Shown: positions 26,245-35,713, counted from the stretch's first letter. The stretch: 64,000 bases of DNA from Cognatishimia activa (GCF_017798205.1 NZ_CP060010.1:558001-622000), one strand, 5' to 3'. The notes: a model not told the origin generated them from the sequence alone. Numbers and translations: made by a program.

Positions 26245-27617
26245 TGTTCCTTTCGGTTTTTGAAATGTTCAAAGTGGGCATTGGCCCGTCGTCGTCCCAT
26301 ACGATGGGCCCGATGGTGGCCGCCGCGAAGTTCCTGGACATCATGCGCGCAAGCCCATTCAAATTCGCAGGCGTCAAGGCCAGCCTGCACGGCTCGCTTG
26401 CCTTCACCGGTGTCGGCCATGCGACAGACCGCGCCACGATCCTTGGCCTCGCGGGGTTTCGACCAGACACCTATGATCACGAAAAGGCCGAAACGGCCCT
26501 GACGCAGATCCACCAAAGCCACGAGATCTCGCCCGAAGGCCTCGGGACGCTCAAGTTCAATCCAAAAGACGACCTGCATTTTGATTTTGGCCCCGCTCTG
26601 CCGGGCCACGCCAATGGCATGATCCTGATGGCGACCGACAACCAAGGCGACGTGATCCTGCAAGAGACGTTCTATTCCATCGGCGGCGGCTTTGTTGTGA
26701 CCGAGGCCGAACTGACCGCAGGGAAGGCCACGGATGAGGGCGACCCCGTCCCCTATCCCTTCAAATCCGCCGCCGAAATGCTGCAGATGGCCGAGACCTC
26801 CGGCAAATCCATCGCCGACATGAAGCGTAGCAACGAAATATCACGCGGCGGGGCGGACAACCTCTCCAAAGGCTGCGCCCGCATCTGGCAGGTCATGAAC
26901 GACTGCATCGACCGCGGCCTTACCAACGACGGCACCCTCCCCGGAGGCCTCAATGTGCGTCGCCGTGCCAAGTCGATCCATGACGCTCTGATGGCGGAAC
27001 GCGGTATGAACCTGACAGCGCCCCATACCATCAACGACTGGATGAGCGCCTATGCGATGGCCGTTAACGAAGAGAACGCGGCTGGAGGTCAGGTGGTAAC
27101 CGCGCCGACCAACGGAGCCGCTGGCGTTTTGCCTTCTGTCATCCGCTACTGGCTCGATCACGTGCCTGGTGCCACCCAAAGCCGGATTGATGAGTTCCTG
27201 CTGACCTCCGCCGCCATCGGCGGCCTCGTGAAATTTAATGCCTCAATCTCTGGTGCCGAGGCCGGGTGTCAGGCCGAAGTCGGCTCCGCCTCCGCTATGG
27301 CGGCGGCTGGGCTTTGCGCCGTCATGGGCGGCACGCCCGAGCAGGTTGAGAACGCCGCCGAGATCGCATTGGAACATCACCTCGGCATGACCTGCGATCC
27401 GGTCAAAGGCCTCGTTCAGGTCCCCTGCATCGAACGCAATGGCTTGGGCGCGGTCAAAGCGGTGTCTGCGGCCTCACTCGCCCTGCGGGGCGACGGCGAA
27501 CACTTCGTGCCGCTGGACGCTTGCATCGAAACCATGCGCCAGATCGGTGAAGACATGCACGAGAAATACAAAGAGACTTCGCTAGGGGGCCTCGCCGTCA
27601 ACGTGCCGAACTGCTAG
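26244..27617 (+). CDS. sdaA: L-serine ammonia-lyase, single-chain iron-sulfur type
   Basis: Converts L-serine to pyruvate and ammonia with a [4Fe-4S] cluster. The 457-residue protein contains both domains of the single-chain type: the beta domain with VGIGPSSSHTMGPM (residues 11-24), and the alpha domain with TAPTNGAAGVLPSV, EAGCQAEVGSASAMAA, LGMTCDPVKGLVQVPCIERN, which carry the cluster cysteines. Length is normal. It follows a GST gene and is convergent with the lytic transglycosylase gene, overlapping it by 4 bases. Confidence 0.96.
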   Translation: MFLSVFEMFKVGIGPSSSHTMGPMVAAAKFLDIMRASPFKFAGVKASLHGSLAFTGVGHATDRATILGLAGFRPDTYDHEKAETALTQIHQSHEISPEGLGTLKFNPKDDLHFDFGPALPGHANGMILMATDNQGDVILQETFYSIGGGFVVTEAELTAGKATDEGDPVPYPFKSAAEMLQMAETSGKSIADMKRSNEISRGGADNLSKGCARIWQVMNDCIDRGLTNDGTLPGGLNVRRRAKSIHDALMAERGMNLTAPHTINDWMSAYAMAVNEENAAGGQVVTAPTNGAAGVLPSVIRYWLDHVPGATQSRIDEFLLTSAAIGGLVKFNASISGAEAGCQAEVGSASAMAAAGLCAVMGGTPEQVENAAEIALEHHLGMTCDPVKGLVQVPCIERNGLGAVKAVSAASLALRGDGEHFVPLDACIETMRQIGEDMHEKYKETSLGGLAVNVPNC

Positions 27618-28432
27618 TTCCCCAAGTTCGCAAACACGCAGCCGTCGCTGGCCAACAGCGGCGGCGTGATACAGAGCCCCTTTGCAACGGAAAACGCTGA
27701 TAGAACGCGCGGCACATAGTTGCGGGTCTCTGCAAACGGCGGGACGCCCTGATTGTTCCGAACCGCGTTCTCGCCACTATTATAGGCGGCCAGCACGAGG
27801 ATCGGATCCTCACTAAACTCGCCCATCAACCAATCCAGATACCTCACCCCACCGGTGATGTTGTCCTTTGCATCAAAAACATCCGATACATTAAAGCGCG
27901 TCGCCGTCGCCGGGATCAACTGCATCAACCCCTGCGCGCCAGCCCCGCTGACCGCATCGATCTTCCCGCCCGATTCCACATAGATCACCGACAAGGCCAA
28001 AGCCGGCGAGACATCCGTCCCGATTGTCGCAAGCATAATGTCCAGCCCATAAAGCGTTACAATATCCTGAAGCGATTGAAGGCGCGGCGGCGGCAAGGCC
28101 TCCTGCGCTGAAGGCGTCGTCAAAACCTCTAGAGCATCGGACACCCGTCCGGGGCCTGACGACGTCGCGGTCGACGGGTCCACCGCGTCCCAAAACCATT
28201 CGTAGAGCGGCTCAGGCGCTCCTTTGGGCGAGACAATATCCACCGGCAAGACCGGCGCAGGCACGACGGGAGCGGAATCAATCTGAACATTGATGCGCTT
28301 TTTCGCCCCCGGCGCAGGCGGTTTAACGCGTTTGGCCGAAAAATCCGGAAAAGCGGGTGCAGATTGCGCCCAAGTCCCGCCGGCAGCCCCAAGTGACACC
28401 ACAAGAGTCGCAATCATCAGCAAACGAGTCAT
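27614..28432 (-). CDS. Lytic transglycosylase domain protein (SLT type)
   Basis: A 272-residue exported protein with a signal peptide (ending near TWAQ), a Pro/Lys-rich linker, and a C-terminal SLT domain with the catalytic Glu in SVIYVESGGKIDA, GAQGLMQLIPATA and AAYNSGENAV. It cleaves murein glycan strands with 1,6-anhydro end formation. The nearby Flp/Tad locus starts on the opposite strand, and a role in letting that machine through the wall is conceivable but unproven. ATG 28432 is preferred over a TTG at 28447. Confidence 0.9.
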   Translation of the reverse strand: MTRLLMIATLVVSLGAAGGTWAQSAPAFPDFSAKRVKPPAPGAKKRINVQIDSAPVVPAPVLPVDIVSPKGAPEPLYEWFWDAVDPSTATSSGPGRVSDALEVLTTPSAQEALPPPRLQSLQDIVTLYGLDIMLATIGTDVSPALALSVIYVESGGKIDAVSGAGAQGLMQLIPATATRFNVSDVFDAKDNITGGVRYLDWLMGEFSEDPILVLAAYNSGENAVRNNQGVPPFAETRNYVPRVLSAFSVAKGLCITPPLLASDGCVFANLGN

Positions 28433-28559
28433 GTTTTTTTCACCCAAATGAACCTGCTCAAGCCGACTATGACACGGCCAGCGGATTTATTTGCGAAAAT
28501 TTGCGCCCTCAGAGCGGGATTTGGCCCCCAGGAGCCCATCCTTAAGGTTGAAAAACACA

Positions 28560-28811
28560 GCTAAATCCAAGCCCTTTCAAAACAGATACGAATTTTTCTG
28601 ATTTTTATTTTGTTATTTTTCAGTGTTTTAAAGATTTTTTTAGGAAAATATCTGAGCCGCAAAAAATCGTGCCATTCGTGCCCCAATCGTGCCGCATTCT
28701 CACAGCTATATATGCTCATACCAAGTCGGGAACAGGCCAAAGAGAGAGACGGCCAGCAACGGACCCGGGGCGGTGAAACACAAACTTAGAGATCCTATGG
28801 AGGGACACATC
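28560..28811 (+). promoter_or_regulatory. AT-rich flp promoter region with three TCGTGCC repeats and a CtrA-like half-match
   Basis: A strongly AT-rich tract (28560-28660) precedes three direct TCGTGCC repeats at 28667, 28676 and 28687 (9- and 11-base spacing, about one helical turn each). A TATATAT box lies at 28707-28713, and no -35-like hexamer stands at the right distance, which suggests an activator-dependent promoter. TTAA-N7-TTTA at 28628-28642 is one base from the CtrA consensus TTAA-N7-TTAA. The flp1 ribosome site GGAGGG ends the region. The rest of the gap from 28433 holds no recognisable gene. Confidence 0.55.
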
Positions 28812-29024
28812 ATGATCAAGTTCATCAAAAACTTCCGCAAAGACGAAAACGGCGCAGTAACTGTAGACTGGGTTGTTCTGACCGCAGCAGTTGTAGGTCT
28901 GGCAGTCGCAGCGTACTCCACCATCGAGACACAAACCAACCAGCTGGCAGCAGACATCGGCGCAACCGTAGGCGCAGAAAACGTAGCGGTTTCCTCTACA
29001 CCAACTGGTACTGTAGGCGGCTAA
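28812..29024 (+). CDS. flp1: Flp-type IVb pilin, first copy
   Basis: A 70-residue prepilin with a positively charged leader (IKFIKNFRKDENG), a cleavage site after Gly18 (G then AVTVDW), and the hydrophobic pilin helix (about residues 19-40). Flp pilins normally have Glu at +5 and Tyr at +6; here they are Asp and Trp. The exposed tail after NQLAADIGA is short and Thr/Ser/Val-rich. Probably the major pilin, since it comes first behind a strong GGAGGG ribosome site and is followed by a hairpin that could set its transcript level. Confidence 0.92.
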   Translation: MIKFIKNFRKDENGAVTVDWVVLTAAVVGLAVAAYSTIETQTNQLAADIGATVGAENVAVSSTPTGTVGG

Positions 29025-29048
29025 TTTAGCCCAACGGTTTTACCAAGT

Positions 29049-29085
29049 GCGGCCGTGCCCTTCCCGGCGCGGCCGCTTTACTTTC
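29049..29085 (+). terminator. GC-rich hairpin after flp1
   Basis: GCGGCCG (29049-29055) pairs with CGGCCGC (29070-29076) around a 14-base loop, followed by TTTACTTT. It lies between the two pilin genes and could act as a partial terminator or a 3'-stabilising stem that favours flp1 mRNA. Confidence 0.6.
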
Positions 29086-29182
29086 CGGGCAAAAGCCCCA
29101 CTAAGATCAAAGCGGCCACAGGCCCACCCAGGACGAAGAATTCTCCGCGTAACTATTAAACCTTCTGACGAGGGAGGTCCAA

Positions 29183-29386
29183 ATGGCTAAGTTTTTCGAG
29201 CATTTCCTTCGGGACGACTCCGGTGCAATTACCGTGGAATGGGTCGTTTTGACAGCTGGCCTTGTCGGGCTGGCGATTTCGGCGGGCACGATTGTGGAAA
29301 CAGAAACCAACCAACTGGCAGCTGACATCGGCGCGACCGTACAAGCATGGGACGCAACGACAACAGTCGCAACGCCAAGCGAATAA
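29183..29386 (+). CDS. flp2: Flp-type IVb pilin, second copy
   Basis: A 67-residue prepilin paralogous to flp1: leader FFEHFLRDDSG, cleavage at Gly15 before AITVEW, then the same hydrophobic helix and an identical NQLAADIGATV segment. It retains Glu at +5 but has Trp at +6. The tail is different (QAWDATTTVATPSE) and more acidic. A GAGGGAGG ribosome site precedes ATG 29183. It may be a minor pilin or an alternative major pilin. Confidence 0.92.
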   Translation: MAKFFEHFLRDDSGAITVEWVVLTAGLVGLAISAGTIVETETNQLAADIGATVQAWDATTTVATPSE

Positions 29387-29406
29387 ACAGAATATAAATC
29401 CGTTTC

Positions 29407-29432
29407 AATCTGGCGGATCTGCGCCAGATTTT
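29407..29432 (+). terminator. Intrinsic terminator after flp2
   Basis: A perfect 9-bp stem (AATCTGGCG 29407-29415, CGCCAGATT 29422-29430) with a 6-base loop and a short T run. It separates the pilin genes from cpaB, so pilin and machine transcripts can differ in level. Confidence 0.8.
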
Positions 29433-29559
29433 GGCGTTCTATAACGCATTTCATTCGGCCAAATGGCCTTAAAACCAACCCCCCCTTTCCGTTATTTCGC
29501 CACATTCTTCAGGCACCTTGTTTGCGAATGCCTCTGCGGCACTAGAAATGAGGGACCCC

Positions 29560-30420
29560 ATGCGTGGTATTTTTGCAGTCGTTTTGCTTGTCGGTGTCGG
29601 CCTTGCCGGTTTCGCCGTCTACATGGCGCAAAACTATATCGAAGGCTATCAACGGGCTTTGGCTCAGGAACGCCAAGCCGCTAAGCCTGCGATCGAAACC
29701 GTCGACATCATGGTTGCCAAAGCCACCATGAAATATGGCGAGAAACTCGATCCAGAAAACGTCGTGCTGATCAAATGGCCGAAAAATTCCATGCCCGCTG
29801 GAGTGTTCAATTCCAGCGAAGAGCTTTTCCCCAACAATAATTCCGACGCCCGCCACGTTCTGCGTCCGATGGAACCAGGTGAGCCGATCATGGCCATCAA
29901 GATCTCTGAGCCCGGCGAAGGCGCTGGCCTGACCACACGTCTTTCCAAAGGCATGCGCGCTTTTGCAATCCGAGTGGATGTGGCCAGTGGCGTGTCTGGC
30001 TTCCTGCGCCCGGGTGACCGTGTCGACGTGTACTGGACAGGCTCTGTCCGTGCTGTCCGCGAAGGTGGCAACCGTGACATCACCAAGTTGATCCAAGCCG
30101 GTGTGGATCTGATCGCGATTGACCAGAACTCTGACGTTGACGCTGTTGAAGGTACGATTGCGCGCACCGTCACTGTTGCTGTGAGCCCGGCTCAAGTGGC
30201 AGCGCTCGCTCAAGCCCAGAACTCTGGCCGTTTGTCCCTCTCCCTCGTGGGCGCGGCGGACGACACCATCGCGCAAACCATCGAGGTGGATCAGAAATCT
30301 CTGCTGGGTATCCAGGAAGAAGAACAAGTGGCCGAAGTGGTCGAGGAAGAGAAAGTCTGCACCATCCGCACCCGCCGTGGCGCCGAGGTGGTCGAGATCG
30401 CCATTCCCTGCTCAAACTGA
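29560..30420 (+). CDS. cpaB: Flp pilus assembly protein CpaB (RcpC)
   Basis: A 286-residue protein anchored by an N-terminal membrane segment (residues about 4-24), followed by a SAF domain (IMVAKATMKYGEKLDPENVVLIKWP) and the RcpC/CpaB region with RLSKGMRAFAIRVD and GFLRPGDRVDVYWT. It works in the periplasm, helping secretin assembly. ATG 29560 is chosen because GAGGGA precedes it. Two cysteines near the C-terminus are usual for Rhodobacterales CpaB. The upstream terminator suggests its own promoter between 29433 and 29540. Confidence 0.93.
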   Translation: MRGIFAVVLLVGVGLAGFAVYMAQNYIEGYQRALAQERQAAKPAIETVDIMVAKATMKYGEKLDPENVVLIKWPKNSMPAGVFNSSEELFPNNNSDARHVLRPMEPGEPIMAIKISEPGEGAGLTTRLSKGMRAFAIRVDVASGVSGFLRPGDRVDVYWTGSVRAVREGGNRDITKLIQAGVDLIAIDQNSDVDAVEGTIARTVTVAVSPAQVAALAQAQNSGRLSLSLVGAADDTIAQTIEVDQKSLLGIQEEEQVAEVVEEEKVCTIRTRRGAEVVEIAIPCSN

Positions 30421-30610
30421 GTCATTTCAAACAATTAGCGGGGCGCCAACCACGGGCGCCCTTTGCATTTGAGGCACATGCCACCGATTTCACACATTCA
30501 AAACGCAGGAGAAGTCATTGATTCTTGCAAAAAAAGTGAAATTAGCGCATGGTGTTGCCAATCGTGGGCGCAAAGACCCGCAACAGAGGCGTGATCGAGA
30601 GGCAGGTCAC

Positions 30611-32011
30611 ATGACATATAGAAATATCCTGAAAGCGGCGCTCGTCGGAGCGACGCTGGCGTGTACACCCCTTCTGAGCTCATTCAGTGCAGCAGAAACC
30701 CTGCGCGTGATGCGCAATGGAACGGGGTCCCTTCTAAGCGTTCCAATGAACCGCGCCGTGGTCGTAGAAAGCGACACCCCTTTTGCAGAACTTTCCATCG
30801 CCAATCCTACGATTGCCGATATCTCGACCCTGTCGGACCGCACGATCTATGTGCTGGGCAAGGCACCGGGCACGACAACCTTGACCCTGCTGGATGCCAG
30901 CGGTCGGTTGATCACCAATGTGGATGTGCGCGTGGCCGCGGACATCTCGGAATTCAAAGAACGTCTGCGTCAGATCCTTCCGAACGAGAAGATCGACGTG
31001 CGCACCGCGAATGATGGCATTGTGCTCTCTGGGACCGCTTCCAGCGCTCAGAAACTGCAGCGCGCACTTGATCTTGCAGAACGCTACGCGCCAGAGCGGG
31101 TCAGCAACCTAATGACGGTTGGCGGCGTTCAGCAGGTCATGCTGAAAGTCCGCTTTGCAGAGATGCAACGCTCTGTTTCTAAATCACTTTCTTCCTCGGT
31201 TGCAGTTGGCGGCAATTCGGTGCGCGGCGAAAGCGGCACCTGGCTCGCGGGCGACAACGCTCTTGGCCAACCTCTTGCCATCACAGATGGTGTGGCTGGC
31301 GGCATCGCCTTTGAATTTGGCGTGGGCAATGTTCAACTTGGCATCCTGCTTGAGGCACTCGAAGAACGTGGCATGGTCCGTACTCTGGCCGAGCCAAACC
31401 TCAGTGCGCTCTCGGGTCAGCAAGCGACATTCCATGCCGGTGGCGAATATCCGATCCCGGTGTCGCAAGACAACGGTACGATTTCGGTCGAATTCAAACC
31501 CTTCGGTGTGAGCCTTCAGTTCGTACCGCGTGTTGTCGATGGCGATCTGATCAATCTGGAACTGAATACCGAAGTGTCCGCACTTGATTCCACAAATGGT
31601 TTCACCAACGGTACGATCACTATTCAGGCAATCAGCACACGCAAGGCCTCAACCACTGTGGAAATGCGCGACGGTGAGAGCTTTGCCATCGCAGGCCTTC
31701 TGCGCGAGGATTTCCAGGACGCAACCAGCCAGTTGCCATGGCTGGGCGACATTCCGATCCTGGGGTCTCTGTTCCGCAGCGCATCCTTCCAGCGCAACCA
31801 GTCCGAGCTCGTGATCATCGTCACCGCGCATCTGGTGACGCCAACCATTGGTGAAGCCATCGCATTGCCAACGGATAACGTTAAACCCCCGTCAGAGCAG
31901 GATCTTTTCCTACATGGCCGTGTTGTTGGGCGCAGCAAAAAGCCGAAAGGCGCTGCTGCCGAGGTCGCCAAGCAAGACTTTGGCGGATCTTATGGCTACG
32001 TGCTGGACTAA
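30611..32011 (+). CDS. cpaC: Flp pilus secretin CpaC (RcpA), type II/III secretion family
   Basis: A 466-residue outer-membrane secretin. Signal peptide about residues 1-30; an N-terminal pilus-assembly domain (VESDTPFAELSIANPTIADI, then YVLGKAPGTTTLTLLD), a BON-like segment around 110-165, and the secretin core with LSALSGQQATFHAGGEYPIP, VVDGDLINLELNTEVSAL, FAIAGLLRED, PWLGDIPILGSLFRS and the closing IIVTAHLV. ATG 30611 is preferred to the frame's first start because it gives a proper signal peptide and an AGGCAGG site. It is followed 13 bases later by the OmpA lipoprotein gene. Confidence 0.93.
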   Translation: MTYRNILKAALVGATLACTPLLSSFSAAETLRVMRNGTGSLLSVPMNRAVVVESDTPFAELSIANPTIADISTLSDRTIYVLGKAPGTTTLTLLDASGRLITNVDVRVAADISEFKERLRQILPNEKIDVRTANDGIVLSGTASSAQKLQRALDLAERYAPERVSNLMTVGGVQQVMLKVRFAEMQRSVSKSLSSSVAVGGNSVRGESGTWLAGDNALGQPLAITDGVAGGIAFEFGVGNVQLGILLEALEERGMVRTLAEPNLSALSGQQATFHAGGEYPIPVSQDNGTISVEFKPFGVSLQFVPRVVDGDLINLELNTEVSALDSTNGFTNGTITIQAISTRKASTTVEMRDGESFAIAGLLREDFQDATSQLPWLGDIPILGSLFRSASFQRNQSELVIIVTAHLVTPTIGEAIALPTDNVKPPSEQDLFLHGRVVGRSKKPKGAAAEVAKQDFGGSYGYVLD

Positions 32012-32024
32012 GGGGGGCGTGGAC

Positions 32025-32669
32025 ATGAAACATCTGATCGCCCTTCCCGCTTTGGCTTTGATCGCAGCTTGCTCGACACCGCAGGACACCTATAGAAACT
32101 GGTTCGGAGAGGTCGGTGCAGAACTGGACCGGACCGGGCATTTCGGAGCCGCGACGGCGCATAACACAGCCATCCACAATGGAGACAAGGCCTACGCGAT
32201 CGATCTGGGCAACCGTTTTGCATCCGAAGTCGATAGCACCGTGACCTTCGCCTTCAATTCGGCGGTTCTCGATGCAGAGGCGCGTGCAACGCTGCGCCAA
32301 CAGGCGGATTGGATCAAACAATTCCCAGAAGTGCGCTTTAACGTCTATGGCCACACCGATGCGGTTGGCTCGGAAAGCTACAACAAACGTCTCGGCAAAC
32401 GCCGCGCCAATGCGGTGGTGAACTATTTTGCCAGCCAGGGCATTTCGCGCGACCGCCTGGAGGCTCTGGTCTCCTTTGGTGAAACCCAACCGGTCATCGC
32501 GACCCCTGACCGCGAACGCAAGAATCGCCGTACGGTCACCGAAGTTTCGGGCTTTGTCGCTGGCCATCCGAATGTGCTGGACGGGAAATACGCGGCCATT
32601 ATCTATCGCGAGTATGTCGCAAGCGCGGTGCCTCTGCCGACAGGTGCTGTACCGTCCACCAATAAGTAA
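32025..32669 (+). CDS. OmpA-family lipoprotein of the Tad locus
   Basis: A 214-residue lipoprotein (lipobox LIAAC near residue 16) with a C-terminal OmpA/MotB domain: VTFAFNSAVLDAEARATLRQ, NVYGHTDAVGSESYNKRLGKRRA and GETQPV (about residues 70-170), the last binding diaminopimelate in peptidoglycan. In related loci it takes the place of CpaD/RcpB as the murein-linked partner of the secretin. Ends the first Tad transcript before a terminator. Confidence 0.9.
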   Translation: MKHLIALPALALIAACSTPQDTYRNWFGEVGAELDRTGHFGAATAHNTAIHNGDKAYAIDLGNRFASEVDSTVTFAFNSAVLDAEARATLRQQADWIKQFPEVRFNVYGHTDAVGSESYNKRLGKRRANAVVNYFASQGISRDRLEALVSFGETQPVIATPDRERKNRRTVTEVSGFVAGHPNVLDGKYAAIIYREYVASAVPLPTGAVPSTNK

Positions 32670-32708
32670 ACCGTTTTCAAGCGACGGCATAAGTCGCAAA
32701 ATTGAACT

Positions 32709-32734
32709 GGACCCGCCTTTTGGCGGGTCTTTTC
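32709..32734 (+). terminator. Intrinsic terminator after the OmpA lipoprotein gene
   Basis: GACCCGCC (32710-32717) and GGCGGGTC (32722-32729) around TTTT, then a T run. A textbook terminator that separates the envelope half (flp-cpaB-cpaC-ompA) from the ATPase/platform half of the locus. Confidence 0.93.
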
Positions 32735-32945
32735 ATTGGTAAACTCGAGTCTGTGACGCACAACCCAAAGGCGAAACAATCACGAAATACCGCAGATATT
32801 ACCGCATTTATTCGATCTTTTTGCCCAACTTCCGCCCCAGTTCGACGTCAAAAACATCCTGAAGGATGACCATGTCTGCACGAGTCAGACACAGGCAACG
32901 CCAATCAAACAACGACAGGCAGCGTCTGCATCTAAGGAATAGGCA

Positions 32946-34256
32946 ATGAAGAGTGGTTTGAAAGTTGAATCTGATCCGCGCCCGATCCTGGCCTGTACGG
33001 TCTGTCGGGATGTGCAGAATTTTGACTTGCTCATCGTAGATATGGAAGAAGTCATGGGCGACCAATGGGGCGACCTGGGCTTTTCTGATGCGCTGACATT
33101 CTTTGACCAGGCCGAAGCCCAACATCTCGAATTTATCGCCCTCGCCATCGACGATCTTGACGAAGACGAGCCGGATCTGCTGAAACGCGTGGTCATTGAG
33201 GCCAAGAAACGCGGCATTCGCACGCTGTTGATCGCCGAAGACGTCACCCCCGCCCTGCTCCACCAGCTTTTGCGCATGGGTGCAGACGAATTCATCCCCT
33301 ATCCCCCGCCCTCTGGAGAGCTGATGGAGATCGTAGAGACTCTCCGTCATGCGGAAGAGGAAGCCGAAGTGGCACCCGCGCAGCCAGAAGAGCAAGCGCC
33401 AACACTCACGGCAGTGCCTGATCCGGAACCCGCAGCGGAACAAGGCCAATCAGTCAACCTGAAAAAAGACGCGCCCGAAGCGCATGGTGTCCTGATCGCC
33501 ACCCACGGTCTTGCCGGTGGCGTTGGGGCGTCGACTCTCGCCACGAACCTGGCATGGGAAATGGCCACCGTTTCCAAGAAAGACAGCCCTTCTGTCTGCC
33601 TCATTGATTTCGACCTGCAATTCGGCTCGGTCTCGACCTACCTCGACCTGCCTCGCCGTGACGCGGTGCTGGAACTGTTGACGGACACCGAAAGCATGGA
33701 CAGCGAGAGCTTCGGTCAAGCCTTGCAAAAATACGAGGACGCTCTGAACGTTCTGACCTCGCCGACCGATATGGTGCCGCTGGATCTGATCACCAATGAC
33801 GATGTGCAGCGCGTATTGGACATGGCCTGCCGCCACTTTGATTTCGTCGTGGTCGATATGCCAACCACCATCGTGCAATGGACCGAAGTGGTTCTGCAGG
33901 CCGCCCATGTTTATTTCGCACTGACGGATATCGATATGCGCTCGGCCCAAAACACCATGCGCATGAAACGGGCGCTTCAGGCCGAGGACATGCCTTTTGA
34001 AAAACTGCGTTATGTCCTGAACCGCGCCCCGAAATTCACCGATCTTGCCGGCAAATCCCGCGTCAAGCGCATGTCGGAAAGCCTCGGCATCTCGATCGAA
34101 ATTCAGCTGCCGGACGGCGGCAAAGCTATTCCGGCGTCCGGAGACCACGGACAGCCACTGGCGCTTTCAGCGTCCAAAAACCCGCTTCGTCGGGAAATCG
34201 CAAAACTTGCAAAGAGCCTTGTGGAGCTCGAAGAAAAATCAGCGCGAGTTGGGTAG
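32946..34256 (+). CDS. cpaE: Pilus assembly/localisation ATPase CpaE (TadZ)
   Basis: A 436-residue protein with an N-terminal receiver-like domain (residues about 10-135; pseudo-receiver, ILIVDMEEVM style) and a C-terminal MinD/ParA-like domain. The P-loop is degenerate: GGVGASTLATN (191-201) lacks the usual GKT lysine, a known trait of TadZ/CpaE proteins, so nucleotide binding may not drive hydrolysis as in MinD. It positions the Tad machine at the pole in other bacteria. ATG 32946 follows AAGGAATAGGCA. A Pro/Glu/Ala linker (about 138-175) joins the domains. Confidence 0.93.
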   Translation: MKSGLKVESDPRPILACTVCRDVQNFDLLIVDMEEVMGDQWGDLGFSDALTFFDQAEAQHLEFIALAIDDLDEDEPDLLKRVVIEAKKRGIRTLLIAEDVTPALLHQLLRMGADEFIPYPPPSGELMEIVETLRHAEEEAEVAPAQPEEQAPTLTAVPDPEPAAEQGQSVNLKKDAPEAHGVLIATHGLAGGVGASTLATNLAWEMATVSKKDSPSVCLIDFDLQFGSVSTYLDLPRRDAVLELLTDTESMDSESFGQALQKYEDALNVLTSPTDMVPLDLITNDDVQRVLDMACRHFDFVVVDMPTTIVQWTEVVLQAAHVYFALTDIDMRSAQNTMRMKRALQAEDMPFEKLRYVLNRAPKFTDLAGKSRVKRMSESLGISIEIQLPDGGKAIPASGDHGQPLALSASKNPLRREIAKLAKSLVELEEKSARVG

Positions 34257-34268
34257 AGGATAAAGAGC

Positions 34269-35708
34269 ATGTTCAGCCGCTATAAGAAAGATACCAAGGC
34301 CCAGCCAGTCAATGCGACCCCCAAGGCCGCAGCCACTGCGCCAAAGGCAGCCGAGGCAGCGCCAGTTGACGCAACCCTGCGCAAGCCAATGCCGATGGCC
34401 CGCGCGCAGGCTCAGGCGTCTGACAAGGACCGCAAGCGCAAGGAACGACTGCAGGAAATCAAACTCGATCTGCACCGAGAGCTTCTGGACAACCTGAACC
34501 TTGCTGCTTTGGAAAAAGCATCGGAAAACGAGCTGCGCACCGAAATCGGCGCGATCTCGACCGAAGTGCTTGAAGATAAAGCGATTGTTCTCAATCGTCA
34601 GGAACGCAACCAGCTGTTCCAGGAACTTTACAACGAAGTCACCGGCCTCGGACCACTGGAAACGCTTCTGCAAGACGAAAGCGTCAACGACATTCTGGTG
34701 AATGGCCCACAACAGATCTTTGTGGAACGCTCCGGTAAGCTCGAGCTGACCGACATCACGTTTAAGGACGAAAAGCACCTGTTGCGGATCATCGACAAGA
34801 TCGTCTCTGCCGTGGGTCGCCGTGTGGATGAATCCAACCCCTATGTGGACGCCCGTCTGGCGGATGGGTCGCGTTTCAACGCCATGGTGCCGCCGATTGC
34901 AGTGGATGGCTCGCTGGTCTCCATTCGTAAGTTCAAGAAAGACAAGCTTGGCATCGACGATCTCGTCGGCTTTGGCGCCTTTTCCGAGGAGATGGCCGCC
35001 TATCTGCAAGCCGCCGTTGCGACTCGTCTGAATGTGATCGTGTCTGGTGGTACCGGCTCTGGTAAGACCACCACGCTCAACGCACTGAGTTCCTTTATCG
35101 ACAACGCCGAGCGGATCCTCACCATCGAGGACACCGCCGAACTTCAGCTGCAACAGACACACGTAGGTCGCATGGAAAGCCGCCCGCCGAATGTGGAAGG
35201 CAAGGGCGAAGTCTCCCCGCGCGACTGTCTGAAAAACGCCCTGCGGATGCGTCCAGACCGGATTATCGTCGGCGAGACCCGCGGCGAAGAAGTTATCGAC
35301 ATGCTGCAGGCTATGAACACAGGCCACGATGGATCCATGACCACAATCCACGCGAACTCTGCGCGCGATGGTGTGAGCCGTCTGGAAAACATGATCGCGA
35401 TGGCCGGTATCGAGATGCCGATCAAGGCAGTCCGCTCTCAGATCTCTTCGGCGGTGAACCTGATCGTTCAGGCCAGCCGCTTGCAGGACGGCACACGCCG
35501 CATGACTTCGATCACAGAGATCACCGGCATGGAAGGTGATGTTATCTCGATGCAAGAAGTCTTTAAGTTTCAACGCACTGGCCTGACTCCAGAAAACAAA
35601 ATCATCGGCCACTTCACGGCCACCGGCGTGCGCAGCCACTTCTCAGAGCGCTTCCGCATGTGGGGCTATGACCTGCCCGCCCATATCTATGAACCGGTTA
35701 CGGGGTAA
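34269..35708 (+). CDS. cpaF: Tad secretion ATPase CpaF (TadA)
   Basis: Hexameric type II/IV secretion ATPase that powers Flp pilus assembly. The 479-residue protein has a low-complexity Ala/Lys/Pro N-terminus (1-60), the N1 domain ending in NDILVNGP, and the RecA domain with Walker [10 protein letters not shown] (260-268), the Asp box and Walker [15 protein letters not shown], and [11 protein letters not shown]. Twelve bases after cpaE, so co-transcribed. Length and motif order are normal. Confidence 0.96.
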   Translation: MFSRYKKDTKAQPVNATPKAAATAPKAAEAAPVDATLRKPMPMARAQAQASDKDRKRKERLQEIKLDLHRELLDNLNLAALEKASENELRTEIGAISTEVLEDKAIVLNRQERNQLFQELYNEVTGLGPLETLLQDESVNDILVNGPQQIFVERSGKLELTDITFKDEKHLLRIIDKIVSAVGRRVDESNPYVDARLADGSRFNAMVPPIAVDGSLVSIRKFKKDKLGIDDLVGFGAFSEEMAAYLQAAVATRLNVIVSGGTGSGKTTTLNALSSFIDNAERILTIEDTAELQLQQTHVGRMESRPPNVEGKGEVSPRDCLKNALRMRPDRIIVGETRGEEVIDMLQAMNTGHDGSMTTIHANSARDGVSRLENMIAMAGIEMPIKAVRSQISSAVNLIVQASRLQDGTRRMTSITEITGMEGDVISMQEVFKFQRTGLTPENKIIGHFTATGVRSHFSERFRMWGYDLPAHIYEPVTG

Positions 35709-35713
35709 GTCAG

